A DNA stretch of 64,000 nt from Artemisia argyi (Eukaryota > Streptophyta > Magnoliopsida > Asterales > Asteraceae): the NCBI GenBank assembly GCA_030686995.1, contig CM060681.1, positions 160,226,333-160,290,332 on the forward strand, written 5' to 3'. Position numbers and translations under genes: made by a program. The notes under the pieces are model-generated. The model ran no database searches. It saw only the letters and a list, made by a program, of their open reading frames with translations, and was not told the DNA's origin. How positions within the stretch are numbered: the stretch's first letter is position 1; the number at the start of each line of letters is the position of its first letter. This document shows, piece by piece, positions 11,982 to 23,749 of the stretch.

Positions 11982-13439
11982 TTATTTAACGGAAATAGGG
12001 GAGGTTTTACCTACACTTAGGATTAAGTGCGGGTGGAAGTAGCGATACACACCCTTAGGGTGAAAATATGCCGCGTGAGGTAAGAGTGGTGGATGAATTA
12101 TATGCTCAAAAGGGTGTGCTCCTATCATCATAACCTTAACAAATTCAATCGGGTTAATGGGTGGATTAAGATTTTCTCCTAGAAAGGGATCATTTTCAAT
12201 CAACTTCAAGAGATTACTAGTTGGGGATCCATCTTGACCTAATAAACCCGGTTTAAACCCATAATGTTTCTTGTGATCAATCATAAATGGGTGATGTAAG
12301 CATGTAAGGTCATTTTCCATTCCTATATTGGCTTCCTCCCTACAAGGCTTAGAGTCCATTACCTTTGTCCTAAGACTACCCGGACTATATGGTTTGATGG
12401 GTAGATCGGGACCTATTTCAATTCCTAAAGTTTCATCCAAGGATAAAAGATTTGGTAACGCTTTTGGTTGAGGCTCCGGTTCATCAAAACTAGGAACTTC
12501 CCTAGAACTAAGAGTAAGGTTATCATTATAAGTATTCAAACCTATATCCTCTAGTTGTGTTTGGTTCAAAGATTCTACCTCTATTGGGGTTCCTATAGTC
12601 TCTTCTACTTTTTCCAGGTAAGTCAAGGGAGGTGTGTACGCATCAAATGATGTTAGGACTTGTGGGGTACTTTGTGGGCTCATGTTATTTACTTCACCAT
12701 TCCTTGTGTCAAGATCACCTATATCCTCAACATGTGTTTCATTATAATCCAACCCTAACATTTTCCCAAGTATCTCAAGTGCTTCTCTAGGCATCTTAAC
12801 TTCTATTTCCGAATCATAAGGATCATCCTCAATACTCTGATTGCTATATTCAAATTGCCCAAAAGATTCATCATGTGTTTCTTGAGATTAATCATCATCG
12901 ATCATAAAACCTAGGTCTTTTTGATCAATGTGATTATGTTCGGCTAAATCCTTCACCATATCAAGGTCACCTATGTGTTCAGCTTGTATTGTGGTGAAAT
13001 CAAACCACTTCGTGCACCCAGTTATCTCATCTATACGCTTATCCCCAAACAATTTTCTTTCTTGTTCCCTTAAACTTGCTATCAATTGATCCGTAACAAC
13101 GTTTGTTGGGTTGTCCATTTTTTTGGCAAGTATGGCACAATTCTCTATGGTTTCCCATGCTTCATTAACACTTAATCCCCAAAGGTCCCCATCTGTGGCA
13201 TGGTCAATGTCCATTTTGGTATAGTGGTCGACACGATGGCAAAATATTTCAGTTTGGGACCACAGATCAAAATTATGATGAGGGACTTTTCGGAGTAAAT
13301 ATTTAAAACGAGCCCATGCATCATAGATAGGTTCATCCTCATGTTGTTTAAACATCAAGATGTCATTTGGAGTGGGTGAATTACGTGGTTGGTAGTATGG
13401 TGGATTCGCGTTCTGTATAATGGCTAACGGAATAGTCAA
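11982..13439 (-). pseudogene. gag: Type B gag with acidic tail, N-terminally truncated, one nonsense mutation
   Basis: The frame 13439-12888 contains a partial Retrotrans_gag domain (DILMFKQHEDEPIYDAWARF, then KVPHHNFDLW). It ends at TAA (where the 695-1690 copy has GAA) right after FMIDDD. The same frame reopens and runs to 11982, ending SVGKTSPISVK. The tail of about 350 residues is acidic, has no zinc knuckle or protease motif, and I do not recognise it. The N-terminal part of the Gag domain is replaced by an unrelated short stretch (IIQNANPPYYQPRN). The gene then abuts an LTR fragment directly, so the primer site, U5/R and true gag start are deleted. Confidence 0.8.
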
Positions 13440-13442
13440 TGA

Positions 13443-13969
13443 ATGAAAAAAACGACCTAGGGTTTATTAGGTTCGACCCTATTATTCTCCACACAAGTTC
13501 CTCCCTTATGAATGAAAAATAGAAAAGTATATATAGATTCTGTGAGGTGATGGCGTCAAGAACAAATGTCTGAAGCCGTCATCTCGCCGCCAAATAATTT
13601 CTCGGACTGCCTAGATCTGGGTTTGACGCCGTCACGTGTATTCCTTATGCAGGCCGTCACCATATTAACTCTTGACGCCCTTCTCTTGACGCCTTCAGGT
13701 TTTCACTGGGTCGTCATGGATTTTACTCCTGACGCCGTCAGGATTTTCTTCTTGACGCCGTCAGGTACTGTTCTCAGCATGAAAAATCAAGTCTTTGCCG
13801 TTTTCTTCACTTTTATGCTCCAGAAACGTCCAAAATGCTTCCTTTTCCAGAATTCACTCCCAAAGTACCTAAAATCACAAAAGGAATGATTTAGGGCAAT
13901 ATTTGATCAAATAAATTCAATTCCGGGCTTAAATGACCCCCTAAAAACGGTTCATTTTTCGCCTCATCA
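13443..13969 (-). repeat. LTR 3, truncated (U3 part only)
   Basis: About 527 bp match the U3 portion of LTRs 2 and 4, including the TGACG-rich region at 13545-13770 and the CGCCTCATCA terminus. The U5/R side, the primer site and the gag start are absent, which indicates one internal deletion that joined the LTR to gag near 13440. Confidence 0.88.
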
Positions 13970-15691
13970 GAGTACCATTAAGATTAACGTACATATGGGG
14001 GTAATAAATGATGTTCTTCCCCATTACTCCATAACATTAGTACTTTACCCATGAGTCCCAATCGTCCCAAAACAATATGTACAAGGATATGACTCGACTT
14101 AGCAACCATGTAATCAATTAGATAATTAACTAAGGGTTTAAACAAATAACAATAATGCACTAAAGATGAGTGCATACACAAAAGGCTAAGGCGATTTGGT
14201 TGTACATTTAAGTGGGGTGTAACAAATTCTTCCTTTAAGTAAGATGCTTAAAGTTAGAAACGAAAAGATAGGCTCGGAGGGGTGTACTAGGGGTTTCGTG
14301 TACTAAGAATGAGTACAACGCTAAGGTGTGGGAAAAATTAATTGACTTTACTAGCCAAGTAATATGACTTAAATGGTCAAGTAATTATGATAAGGGTTTA
14401 ACACAAGGGTGATCCTAATGCCTCTTATCATGTAGTAAATCCTACTACACGAATGTAGTCTCACAAGTGGTCTCGGGATGCATCACTAACGCAAGTTCTA
14501 GAATCTAAATGCTACCGGTACACTCATAAGCACTAATAGTAAATGCTTTTCCTATCAAATCTAAAGGCGAACCTCACATATTTGGTTGGAAAATTTTTCT
14601 GAATGGTACGGTTTTGTGCTAGTCATACGACTCCTATCCATGAGACGCTTTCAATGGCTAAAGTTTCACTCCTAAATGTTGTAAAAAAATTTAAATTTGG
14701 AGCTAAAATTACACTAACAAGTATTTCTCATAGTTTTATTACACACCTACCATTAAACAAACAAACTCAAGCGAAAGCGTATCTGTAAGGTATCATCATT
14801 TTACCCTCCCCTTACACTTAGGATGAACATTGTCCCCAATGTTCAAGTAAAGAATGTAAAAGTAAAACAGGTAAAAGAATGAAATCAAATACTCCCCTGA
14901 TTCGCTCGGTATGGATAATATGGTAACCAGGTTAGATCTTCCTCTAAGAAAATGAACAATCAAAGCTTCCCTTCCAGAATATAAATCATCTTCTTGTCAT
15001 ATATAACCTGTTAAACCCGAGAAAACATACAAGGCAACCTCGCGTAAAATCGGCGGCAATCTATATATGCTAACAAATCCTAGAAAACAAAATAAGATAT
15101 AATGCTTGTGGAATGATGTTTGCAGATCTCCTGGAGATTATAAAACTAAAGATTCAACAAAAACTTTAATACTCCGTTAGAAAAACAAAACTGGTAAAAT
15201 TTCCAGAATTTTACACGTGACGCCGTCAAGAATTTCTTCCTGACGCCGTCAGAAGTGACCTGCAGAAAATCTTATGTTAAGTTTTCGGAAAATTTCTGGA
15301 AAAACTTCGTCCTACTTCCTGGAAAATCCTGCAAAACATCATTATGACTCGATACAAGCATTTGACTCTAACAAATACGAATATACATGTTCACTTAATA
15401 TTGTGGAGAATCATGATCGAGTTTGTTTCTTAAAAACATATTTGGGGTTTCCCCTTACACTTATCTTTTGCGAAATACCTTTGGATGAAGTTAAGACTAA
15501 GCCAAACAACAAAATAAAGCATTTTCACCATTTTAGTTTGAAACATGATCTACCAACAATAAAAATAAAGCATGCATACGGAAGCAAATAACAATCAAAC
15601 AAAATAAAAATCACACAAAACATGGGTTGCCTCCCAAGAAGCGCTTTTCTTTATTTACGAGTCTTGTAGCTAGACTCAAGGTCATGGGTTA
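13970..15691 (-). mobile_element. 3' noncoding region of type A element 2, 5'-shortened
   Basis: It begins at the point equivalent to about 3893 in the first copy, so roughly 500 bp next to the LTR is missing. The rest aligns with the other copies, including the GAACATTG hairpin near 14825 and the paired TGACGCCGTCA motifs at 15215-15250. No genes are seen. Confidence 0.8.
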
Positions 15692-17951
15692 CTACGTGAC
15701 CTCATCGTTGGTTTCACTCTCTAGGTCATCTCCTATACCAGTTTTGTATTCCGGACCTAATTGCAAGCATTCTTTATAGAAACCAAGCAACCTATTCATC
15801 ACATACTCTACTCCTCTACATCTATCCTCATCATTCCTATAATAAGCCGCTTGTTTTTGTTCCTTTTCTATGTTTGACAGGAGGCGGTACTGCTCAATCT
15901 TATAGGGCATTTGGTGGGCAATCTCATCATTCTCTTCCTTGAACCTAACTATCCCTAGAGTCGGATCATAACTCATCTTAGTGGCCTCAACGAATGGTTT
16001 TTCCAAACACTACTTGACTTAGGCAAGCATATATCACCGGACGAGTATCCTCTACTATCATAAAATCGATCTCATAGGTGAAATTTCCGACAATCACATG
16101 CAATCCCTTCACTCTTCCTACAAAATTACTTATCAAATTCTTATTGGGCATCATCCTATAACCAAGTTGTTTCTTCATTACCCAATTATAATAAGTCCTA
16201 GTCATGATGTTTATAGGAGATCTAGGATCGATATAAGCTTTCCATATATGCATATGCCCAATGTTGCATGGTATGTTGATGTTAGAGGGGTCTCCCATTT
16301 GGATAAGGGGTGAGCCAAGGATATAGGGTGTCTCGGGGCCATCGAATAAATCCTTATGATATTCCCGTTCTTTCTTGGTGGGCAACTTATCAAAGTACTC
16401 TTCTACAGTCTCTACTTCCTCTAACTCTTCTCCCTTATTAACCTCAACTTCCCTAATTTCATTCCTAGTCTCGGTTTCTACTCCAACTTCATCCTTGTCA
16501 CTTTCTTCTATATTCTTATCTATTGGTTTTATGGTGACAACTTTGACAAAGTGGACGTGTTTGGAAGACGAGGGGTCCTTAGTTTGGATTCCGCTATTGG
16601 CGTCCTTAATGTCCTTCCTAGGTGTAGTTAATGCTTGGTTGTTGAGAGCTTTCAACAAGTTGTCAATCTTATTGGTCAACTCCGTTTGTTGTTGGTTGAA
16701 TTCGGTTTCAAACCAAGCTATGCGAGCCTCTTGAGATGCTATAAACTTGGACATCAATCCTTCAAGATTATTGGTACTACCATAGTTGTTGGAAGGATTT
16801 TTGTTGAAAGTACGGTTGGAGGGTGGACCGTTTGGTTGGTAACGATTAGGCGGATTGGAAGAATTGGTTTGGTTTTATTTCCACCTAAGGTTTGGGTGAT
16901 TTTTCCAAGCGGGGTTGTAGGAATCACCATAAGCGTTTGGCTCGGGTTTGAAAGTGTACCACTTAACTCCCGCTTCGTCGGTACGCGAGGATGCGTAGTC
17001 CGCAAAAGCTGTTCCGGGGAGTTCCACACAATCACGAGTGTCATGGGGACCACTACATAATTCGCATGAAGAAGTGATTTTGTTCACTTGGCTTGAAGGC
17101 TTGGGAGCTTCGTAAGATTTCATAAGAAACTTGACTTGGTCCTCAAGTTCCATGATCCTACGGTCGGGAGTGCTTGAATTGTTTGAAGGCAAAGATATTG
17201 CCTTGACTGTTTTGTTCAAATCACGGGGATCATTCCAACTTTCGTTGTCATAGAGAGCAAGATCTTCTATGAGTTCCCATGATTCTTCCGCACTTAGATC
17301 ACGTAGCTTGCCACCGGCCGATTGGTCAATGGTTCGCCTTGTGGAGAGATCGATATGGTCATAGAAGATTTGGACTTGGAGCCAAAGATCTATGCCATGA
17401 TGAGGGACTTTTTGGAATAAGTCCTTGAAACGAGTCCATGCTTCATATAGAGTTTCACCTTGATGTTGTTGGAACATCAAGATATCATTTCTAAGCTTGG
17501 TAGTTCTCCCCGGTGGGAAAAATTGAGCAAGGAAACGAGTGGTGAGATCATCCCATGAGGTGATGGATCCCGCGGGTAAACGCTCAAGCCATTGACTAGC
17601 TTGATCACGTAGAGAGAATTGGAACAGGTGTAATCGGGTTGACTCTTTAGTTGTAGCATTAAGGTCTATAGAATCTACGATTTTAAGGAAGTCCTTGAGA
17701 TGTTGATTTGGATCTTCGGAACGAAGTCCATGGAATGCACATCCGCTTTGCACCAACCGGATGGTTTCAGATCGCAAGGGAGACACATTGGCTCCTTGGG
17801 TGAGCTCAATGGTGTTTTGGTAGCCTTGGTGGCTAGGTCGGGAGTACTCTCCTAGGGTTCGGGGCCTAAGAGGTTGGTTAGCTAGTGGTGGGTTTTGTGG
17901 GTGGTCTTGTTGTGGTGGGTTGATGGGTTCAAAGATGTTACCACCTTCCAT
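15692..17951 (-). pseudogene. gag: Type A gag polyprotein, second copy, with stop and frameshift
   Basis: Starts at ATG 17951 and matches the 5615-7873 copy throughout: Retrotrans_gag domain, zinc knuckle CELCSGPHDTRDC, acidic linker and DPRSP protease-like segment. The codon that is stopped in the first copy is intact here (FQKVPHHG). This copy instead has CAA to TAA after NLRWK (16875) and a one-base insertion near 16000 (GKTIR versus GKPFV). It stays open in frame from 16874 to about 16000 and resumes in the shifted frame to 15692. The lesions differ between copies, so each decayed independently after the duplication or transposition. Confidence 0.88.
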
Positions 17952-18099
17952 GATGTCGGATGGTAAAGATTACGAACAAAAACTTGAAGAAATAAGATAG
18001 ACTAAAGAGAACCTAAAAATAAAAAATAAAAATCTTACTAGAAAAGAATCTAGCTACTAGACCTAATAAAAAGAAATCCTAACCTAGACAATAACTATT

Positions 18100-18117
18100 C
18101 CCCTGGCTGCGGCGCCA
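18100..18117 (-). other. Primer-binding site (tRNA-Asp-like)
   Basis: Minus strand reads TGGCGCCGCAGCCAGGGG, with one change from the sites at 1816 and 8021. It lies six bases inside LTR 4. Confidence 0.72.
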
Positions 18118-19143
18118 AAAACTTGATGCATGGGAATTGCACCTGGCTTTACCTCTCGAGGGATCTCAAGAAGCTTACAACCCCCACGGCAGTGTACCTG
18201 ATCGTTGTAGTATAGTATTGTGAGAAGTACCAGGGGATTGATCGTTCAACTTAGGAATAGTGTCGCTAGGATTAGAAATCCTAAGAACTAGGTCTAGAGG
18301 TAAGGGATGATTCTTTTTGTATTTTTATATTTTTATAAAAGCAAGTAAAATCTCGGTTTTTAGAGGAGTGGGCGGAATTAGTTGCTAGTCAACTAACCCA
18401 ATTACTATGACGCAATCAAAATAAAATAATAAAAATGATAATAAACTAAATTAAGATAGTGGTGTGAGCAATATATGGGAGAATTGTGTTTACTTAGATT
18501 TCACTACTCCCTAGATATGTTTTACATGTTAATTACTTGTTACAGTTGCGTGAATGACGGATTGTATTCCTTAATACCATTCATGGGGTGGCGTACTTAC
18601 TTCCCCAATCCTATAAGCTCCTACTTCACTCCTATGTCGAGCCGGCTAAGAAGCTCCTAACATGGGATCACTAGAATTCGCTCATGCATTAAATACAACC
18701 ATAAAAACCTAGTACACATCGGTTCATGTTTCTTAAGACGTTCAAACAAGTTACACAATGGAGATCTGCCAGTTTTCTTAAGCCTAACATTGAAATCATT
18801 CATCCATTACAACTATAAACAAGCAATCAACCTATAATCAACATCTAGGTTTCATTACATCTAAGCAAACACATGAAAGATCTAGCCTAGCATAGGGGTG
18901 TCCAAAAGAACCAAGGAACCAAAAGAACCGAGGAACCGTACCAGTACCGTACCGGAACCGAACTGTATATTAGAAGCATGGTACGGTTCTTGGTTCCTAA
19001 AATTTCAAATTTTCGGTTCTCGGGACGGTTCGGGTCGGAACCGTCCAGTTCCGATTCTTTCCCGAAAGAACTGACTACTTTGAAAATATAAAATTTTATA
19101 GGGTTTATTTGGGACATTGTGTAATGTGTATAGCCTTTTAAGA

Positions 19144-19147
<4 letters not shown>

Positions 19148-19192
<45 letters not shown>
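19148..19192 (+). repeat. Poly-A tract of about 45 bases inside the hAT element
   Basis: An uninterrupted A run; the lysine-rich and phenylalanine-rich frames over it are artefacts. Confidence 0.9.
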
Positions 19193-19196
<4 letters not shown>

Positions 19197-19275
19197 AATC
19201 AAATTTACTTATACTTTTTATATACATGTTTTAGTATTATTGTATATAAACTTTATGATTGTATTTTTTTTTATA

Positions 19276-19533
19276 GATATCTTGTCAATTCAATTTTCAA
19301 CTGTGGCATCGAATTCGGCCTTTAGTACTGGTAGACGCGTTTTGGACCCTTATAGAACTTCATTGTCAAGTCAACTTGTGGAGGCGTTGCTTTGCACCCA
19401 AGATTAGATAAGAAGGGAGAGAATGGAAATAAATGTGGATGATATTGAAGATCTTTTGAATGATGATGAAGTTGTTAAAGAGATGAAAGAAGCGGTACAA
19501 AGTCATAAAGGGAAACAATTGATGCAACATTAA
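19276..19533 (+). pseudogene. hAT transposase C-terminal dimerisation domain remnant
   Basis: The translation has the hAT C-terminal family signature: DILSIQFSTVAS, then SAFSTGRRVLDPYR, then VEALLCTQD. The next codon is TAG where the family normally has Trp (CTQDW), a likely TGG to TAG change. The frame then continues with an acidic tail (EINVDDIEDLLNDDE) to a TAA at 19533. The catalytic RNase H-like core and the BED zinc finger are absent. Confidence 0.9.
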
Positions 19534-20617
19534 GTGTTTTTGGAGGTTTGAAACACAAATGCATGTTTTTGATACTTTTGAATAATCATAAACTTATATT
19601 TTGAATTTTTTACATTTTATGTTTATGTTTATGTTTATGTTTATGTTATTTTGAACAATTTGAACTAACCGAAATTTAGAATGGTTTGCATTGTTGGAAA
19701 TACTTTTGTGTGTATTTGTATTGTTATAGCATTATTAGCATGTCTTTATGAATGATCAACGATGAAAAAAATAAATTATTTAAACATTTAGGTTCTTGTG
19801 GGAATTACCCAAAATTCCCGTACCAGAACCGAGTACCGTACCGGAACCGTACCGAAGAACATGGGACGGTTCTTGGTTCCACTTTTTTCATATTTTCGGT
19901 TCTCGGTTCTTTCGGGACGGTTCCGGTTCGGGACGGTTCTAGTACCATGGACACCCCTAGCCTAGCATGTTATAATCAAGACAAGCATAAGATATATTCA
20001 AACAACACATAGACATATTGAATGAATTGAAAGAAGACTTATCTTAATTGAACATGAAAGGTTTCAAGGGGTGAAAACCCTTGAAAATACTGTTACAAAC
20101 GACCTAGGGTTAATTAGGTTCGGCCCTAGTATTCTCCACACAAGTTCCTCTCTTAATGAATGAAAAATAGAAAAGTATATATAGATTTTGTGAGGTGACA
20201 GCGTCAAGAATAAATTTCTGACGCCGTCATCTCGCCGCCAATAAAGTTTTCGGACTGCCTAGATCTGGGTCTGACACCGTCATGTGTAATCCTTCTTCAG
20301 GCCGTCACCAAAATAACTCTTGACGCCCTACTTCTGACGCCTTCAGGTTTTCTCTGGGTCGTCATGGATTTTGCTCTTGACTCCGTCACATTTTCCTTCT
20401 TGACGCCGTCAGGTACTGTTCCCAGCACGGAAAATTAAGTCTTTACGGTTTTCTTCATTTTTATGCTCCAAGAACATCTAAAATGTTTCCTTTTCCAGAA
20501 TTCACTCCCAAAGTACCTAAAATCACAAAAGGAACGATTTAGGGCAATATTTGATCAAATAAATTCAATTCCGGGCTTAAATGACCCCCTAAAAACGGTT
20601 CATTTTTCGCCTCATCA

Positions 20618-21352
20618 GGCATTCCTAAAGCTCTCATTAGTGATAGGGGGACCCATTTTTGCAATGCGCAATTAGAAAAGGTCATGAAGAGATATGGAGT
20701 GTCCCACCGATTCTCCACCGCCTATCACCCACAAACCAATGGTCAAGTCAAAAACACCAACAGGGCAATTAAAAGAATACTAGAAAAAACGGTTAATCAA
20801 AATAGAAAAGACTGGTCATTTAAACTCGATGAGGCCTTATGGGCATTCCGAACTGCCTACAAGACACCTATTGGAACGACCCCGTTCCGCATGGTTTATG
20901 GTAAGGCATGTCACCTTCCGGTTGAACTCAAACATAAGGCTTATTGGGCGCTTAAGGCATGTAATTTGGACTATACAATCGCTGGAACGAATAGGTTCTT
21001 GCAACTCCATGAGCTTGATGAGCTAAGGTTAGAAGCGTATGAATCTTCCATTACATATAAGGAGAGGGCGAAAAGATGGCATGACCAGCTAATTAAGAAA
21101 CCTAAGAAATTCTCAGAAGGGAACAAAGTCCTATTGTATAACTCTCGGTTAAGGTTATTTCCCGGGAAACTCAAGTCTAGGTGGTATGGGCCCTTTACGG
21201 TGAAAAGTTCCTCTAAAACGGGAACTGTTGTGTTAATAGACGATGAAAATAGAGAGTTCACTGTCAACATACAGTGAGTAAAACATTATCAAGAAAGTAG
21301 TAATGAGATGATTAGTGAGGAGGATGTAACATTTGAAGATGAGGTAACGTAA
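20618..21352 (+). pseudogene. Integrase C-terminal part of a plus-strand Athila/Tat-type element
   Basis: The frame opens abruptly at the LTR 4 junction with [14 protein letters not shown], which holds the second catalytic Asp. It continues through [20 protein letters not shown], the [18 protein letters not shown] segment and the C-terminal [13 protein letters not shown] (GPY/F-like) motif. A TGA at 21275-21277 interrupts it before VKHYQES, where relatives usually have Arg, and the true end is TAA at 21350-21352. The residue 36 positions after the catalytic Asp, where D-35-E requires Glu, is Lys (AAA at 20750-20752). The enzyme is therefore dead on three counts: truncated, missing its catalytic Glu and nonsense-mutated. 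Confidence 0.93.
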
Positions 21353-22019
21353 TTGCCCATGACCTTGAGTCTAGCTACAAGACTCGTAAATAAAGAAAAG
21401 CGCTTCTTGGGAGGCAACCCATGCTTTGTGTGATTTTTATTTGTTTGATTGTTATTTGCTTCCGTATGCATGCTTTATTTTTATTGTTGGTAGATCATGT
21501 TCAAACTAAAATTGTGAAAATACTTTATTTGGTCGTTTAACTTCGTCTTAACTTCATACAAAGGTATTTCGTAAAAGATAAGTGTAAGGGGAAACCCCAA
21601 ATTTGTTTTTAAGAAATGAAATTGATCATGATTCTCCACAATATTAAATGGACATGTGTATTAGTATTTGTTAGAGTCAAATGCTTGTATCGAGTCATAA
21701 TGATGTTTTGCAGGATTTTCCAGGAAGTAGGACATAAGTTTTTCCAGAAATTTTCCGGAAACTTAACATAAAGATTTCTGCAGGTCACTTCTGACGGCAT
21801 CAGGAGTTAACTCCTGACGGCGTCATGTGTAAAATTCTGGAAATTTTGCTAGTTTTGTTTTTCTAACGGAGTCTTGAAGTTTTTGTTAATTCTTTAGTTT
21901 TATAAACTCCAGGAAATCTGCAAACATTCATTCCACAAGCATTATATCTTACATTGTTTTCTAGGATTTGTTAGTATATATAGATTGCTGCCGATTTTAC
22001 GCGAGGTTGCCTTGTTTGT
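21353..22019 (+). mobile_element. 3' noncoding region of the plus-strand element, first part
   Basis: Continues from the integrase. It contains the conserved AAGCGCTTCTTGGGAGGCAA near 21400, a polypurine-tract-like AAGTGTAAGGGG at about 21582, and two TGACGGC(G/A)TCA palindromes at 21792-21802 and 21814-21824. It is interrupted by the Copia element at 22020 and resumes at 31637. The gag-only elements on the minus strand carry the same region fused directly to gag. Confidence 0.85.
22015..22019 (+). repeat. Target-site duplication TTTGT, left copy
   Basis: Matches 31632-31636. Removing 22020-31636 restores CCTTGTTTGTTTTCTCAGG, which matches the uninterrupted paralogues near 4960 and 11320 on the opposite strand. 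Confidence 0.92.
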
Positions 22020-23263
22020 TGTGGAAAACTAGAAGGGGGGTTGAATAGTTTTACGTCCTTTTTAAATTTATTTCCAAAATATTTTGTAGCTTATAAAAAC
22101 TTTTGATTCGATCTCAAGTGAGTTCAAGTAACAACCAATATAAGCAAGTCTAAACTAATAATGAAAGTATTGAAATAGAATGAAGAAAAGATAGAGTTAG
22201 AAAGATCAAACCACAACACGCGAATTTATAGTGGTTCGGCTACAAGGACACCTTCCTTGCCCTACTTCACTCCCCGAGTACCACACTCGAGAGTTTTCTT
22301 CACTATGTCAACAAACTCCTTATGGTGGAGAAACCTTACACACCTTGGCTTACACGAGTTAACGACACTAAGCTAAATGTCGAGTTCTAATCGTAGCTAG
22401 AACCAATCTCACAACTTCTTCAAGACTTCACACCTTCTTCACACCTTCACAACTTCTTCAAGACTTCACACCTTGTCAACTTCACACCTTCTTCTATGCA
22501 CAACTACTACACAACTTTACAACACACCTAGTTTCTACAATCAACAAGTTCTCACAACACTTTTACAAGTATCTAACACTACTACAATATGAAAATAGCT
22601 AATCACAACACTACTACAATTAGATGGATGTAGAGGAGTGTTCTTCTTCTTGCACTTGAGTGGATGAAGCTTTGGATCACTTGGAAACAAAGAATTATGA
22701 ATTATATGATCAAAGGATTTTTGATATAAAAATGGAGGTTGGATCAGAAAGTTTTTAGTGCAAAAAGGTGAGAAAAATATGTGGAATGATCCAGTATTTA
22801 AAGGGCCAGAAAATACTGTTCTGTAGCGTGCCGGTCCCCTTAATTAGTGGGCGGTCCCCTTAATGATTAAGGGGGCCGCCTAGTATAATTAAGGGGGCCA
22901 CCCTACTGAACGTTGGAAAAGTTTTTCTGGATAAAATTTGCCCTTTTTGGTTGGAAATTTGAAATCATATCTTTGTAGTTTAATATAACAATACCAAAAA
23001 TGATTTACAAATATATATATAAAATGTTAATATCATTTTATAAAATGTTATGTCTTAAGACAAGGTTTCCTTTGATCATGTAATGCATAAGATGCTTAGT
23101 TTATGCATCCCTTAAGTGATATTAGATGTAGAGGTAAATATTTGTTACTAAATACTTGTTTACGTCTTAATCTTGACTTAATTTGATTTGAGTTTTGTGA
23201 TTATCAAAACATAGGTTTATTGAGAAATACTAATAACGTTTTTAAACATTATTTATATCAACA
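22020..23263 (-). repeat. 3' LTR of the nested Copia element
   Basis: 1244 bp. Minus strand starts TGTTGATATAAATAATG and ends GTTTTCCACA. It carries a GC-rich double hairpin at about 22830-22900 and CTTCACACC-type microsatellite runs near 22420-22490. Confidence 0.93.
22830..22900. repeat. Quartet hairpin CCCCTTAAT/ATTAAGGGG, LTR copy
   Basis: Two CCCCTTAAT arms are followed by two ATTAAGGGGG-type arms, bounded by GGCC. It recurs at about 31200-31270 (other LTR), 24549-24622 and 27393-27475. Confidence 0.85.
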
Positions 23264-23280
23264 ATCTCCCCCTTTTTGAT
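23264..23280 (-). other. Polypurine tract of the nested Copia element
   Basis: Minus strand reads ATCAAAAAGGGGGAGAT directly before the 3' LTR, the expected plus-strand DNA primer position. Confidence 0.88.
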
Positions 23281-23749
23281 GATTACAAAACTTAAACTCA
23301 TTAACTCAAAAATTAGTTTTTAAACAAGTATTTTAGTGAGTTTATATTTACTTCTCCCCCTTTTTGTAGAATCAAAAAGGTTATGCCGACAATTTTCAAA
23401 CGTGAAAATTTGACGGGAATATATCTCCCCCTCGTTTGGGGGCACCAAGAGAACGAGCTATGGAATGCTTTGGAAAACAAAAATATTAGAAGCACAAGTA
23501 TAGACATGCAAATATATATAAGGTGGTAAGAATATAATTAAGCATGATTGAAAATAAGCATTCATATTAAAGCAATAGTTGTGTCAAGACACAACAATAC
23601 AAGTAGCAATAATAAAGATTACAAGTAGGATAGCTATTACATAAACTAACAACTAGAATAATATTTCATCATGCAAAGAGTACATGGGCTTCATAGAGCT
23701 TGCAAGCAAAAGGGTGGTAAAGGATTTATTTATTAAGCATATCATATGC

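Larger units (their letters stand above)
18893..19959 (+). mobile_element. Nonautonomous hAT transposon
   Basis: It is 1067 bp with terminal inverted repeats TAGGGGTGTCCA and TGGACACCCCTA, flanked by an exact 8-bp target duplication GCCTAGCA (18885-18892 and 19960-19967). The empty site is visible in LTR 2, where CTAGCCTAGCATGTT is uninterrupted. Subterminal regions are packed with GGTTCC/GGAACC-type repeats in both orientations. The interior holds a transposase C-terminal remnant and an A tract of about 45. This is a deletion derivative that could only be moved in trans. Confidence 0.95.
18124..20617 (-). repeat. LTR 4 (5' LTR of the array), split by a hAT element
   Basis: TG...CA ends. Total length is 2494 bp, of which 1067 bp plus an 8-bp duplication is a hAT insertion, leaving about 1419 bp of LTR. 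U3 has the TGACG-rich segment at 20200-20415. It abuts integrase coding sequence of a plus-strand element at 20618, so the array probably inserted into that gene. Confidence 0.9.
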
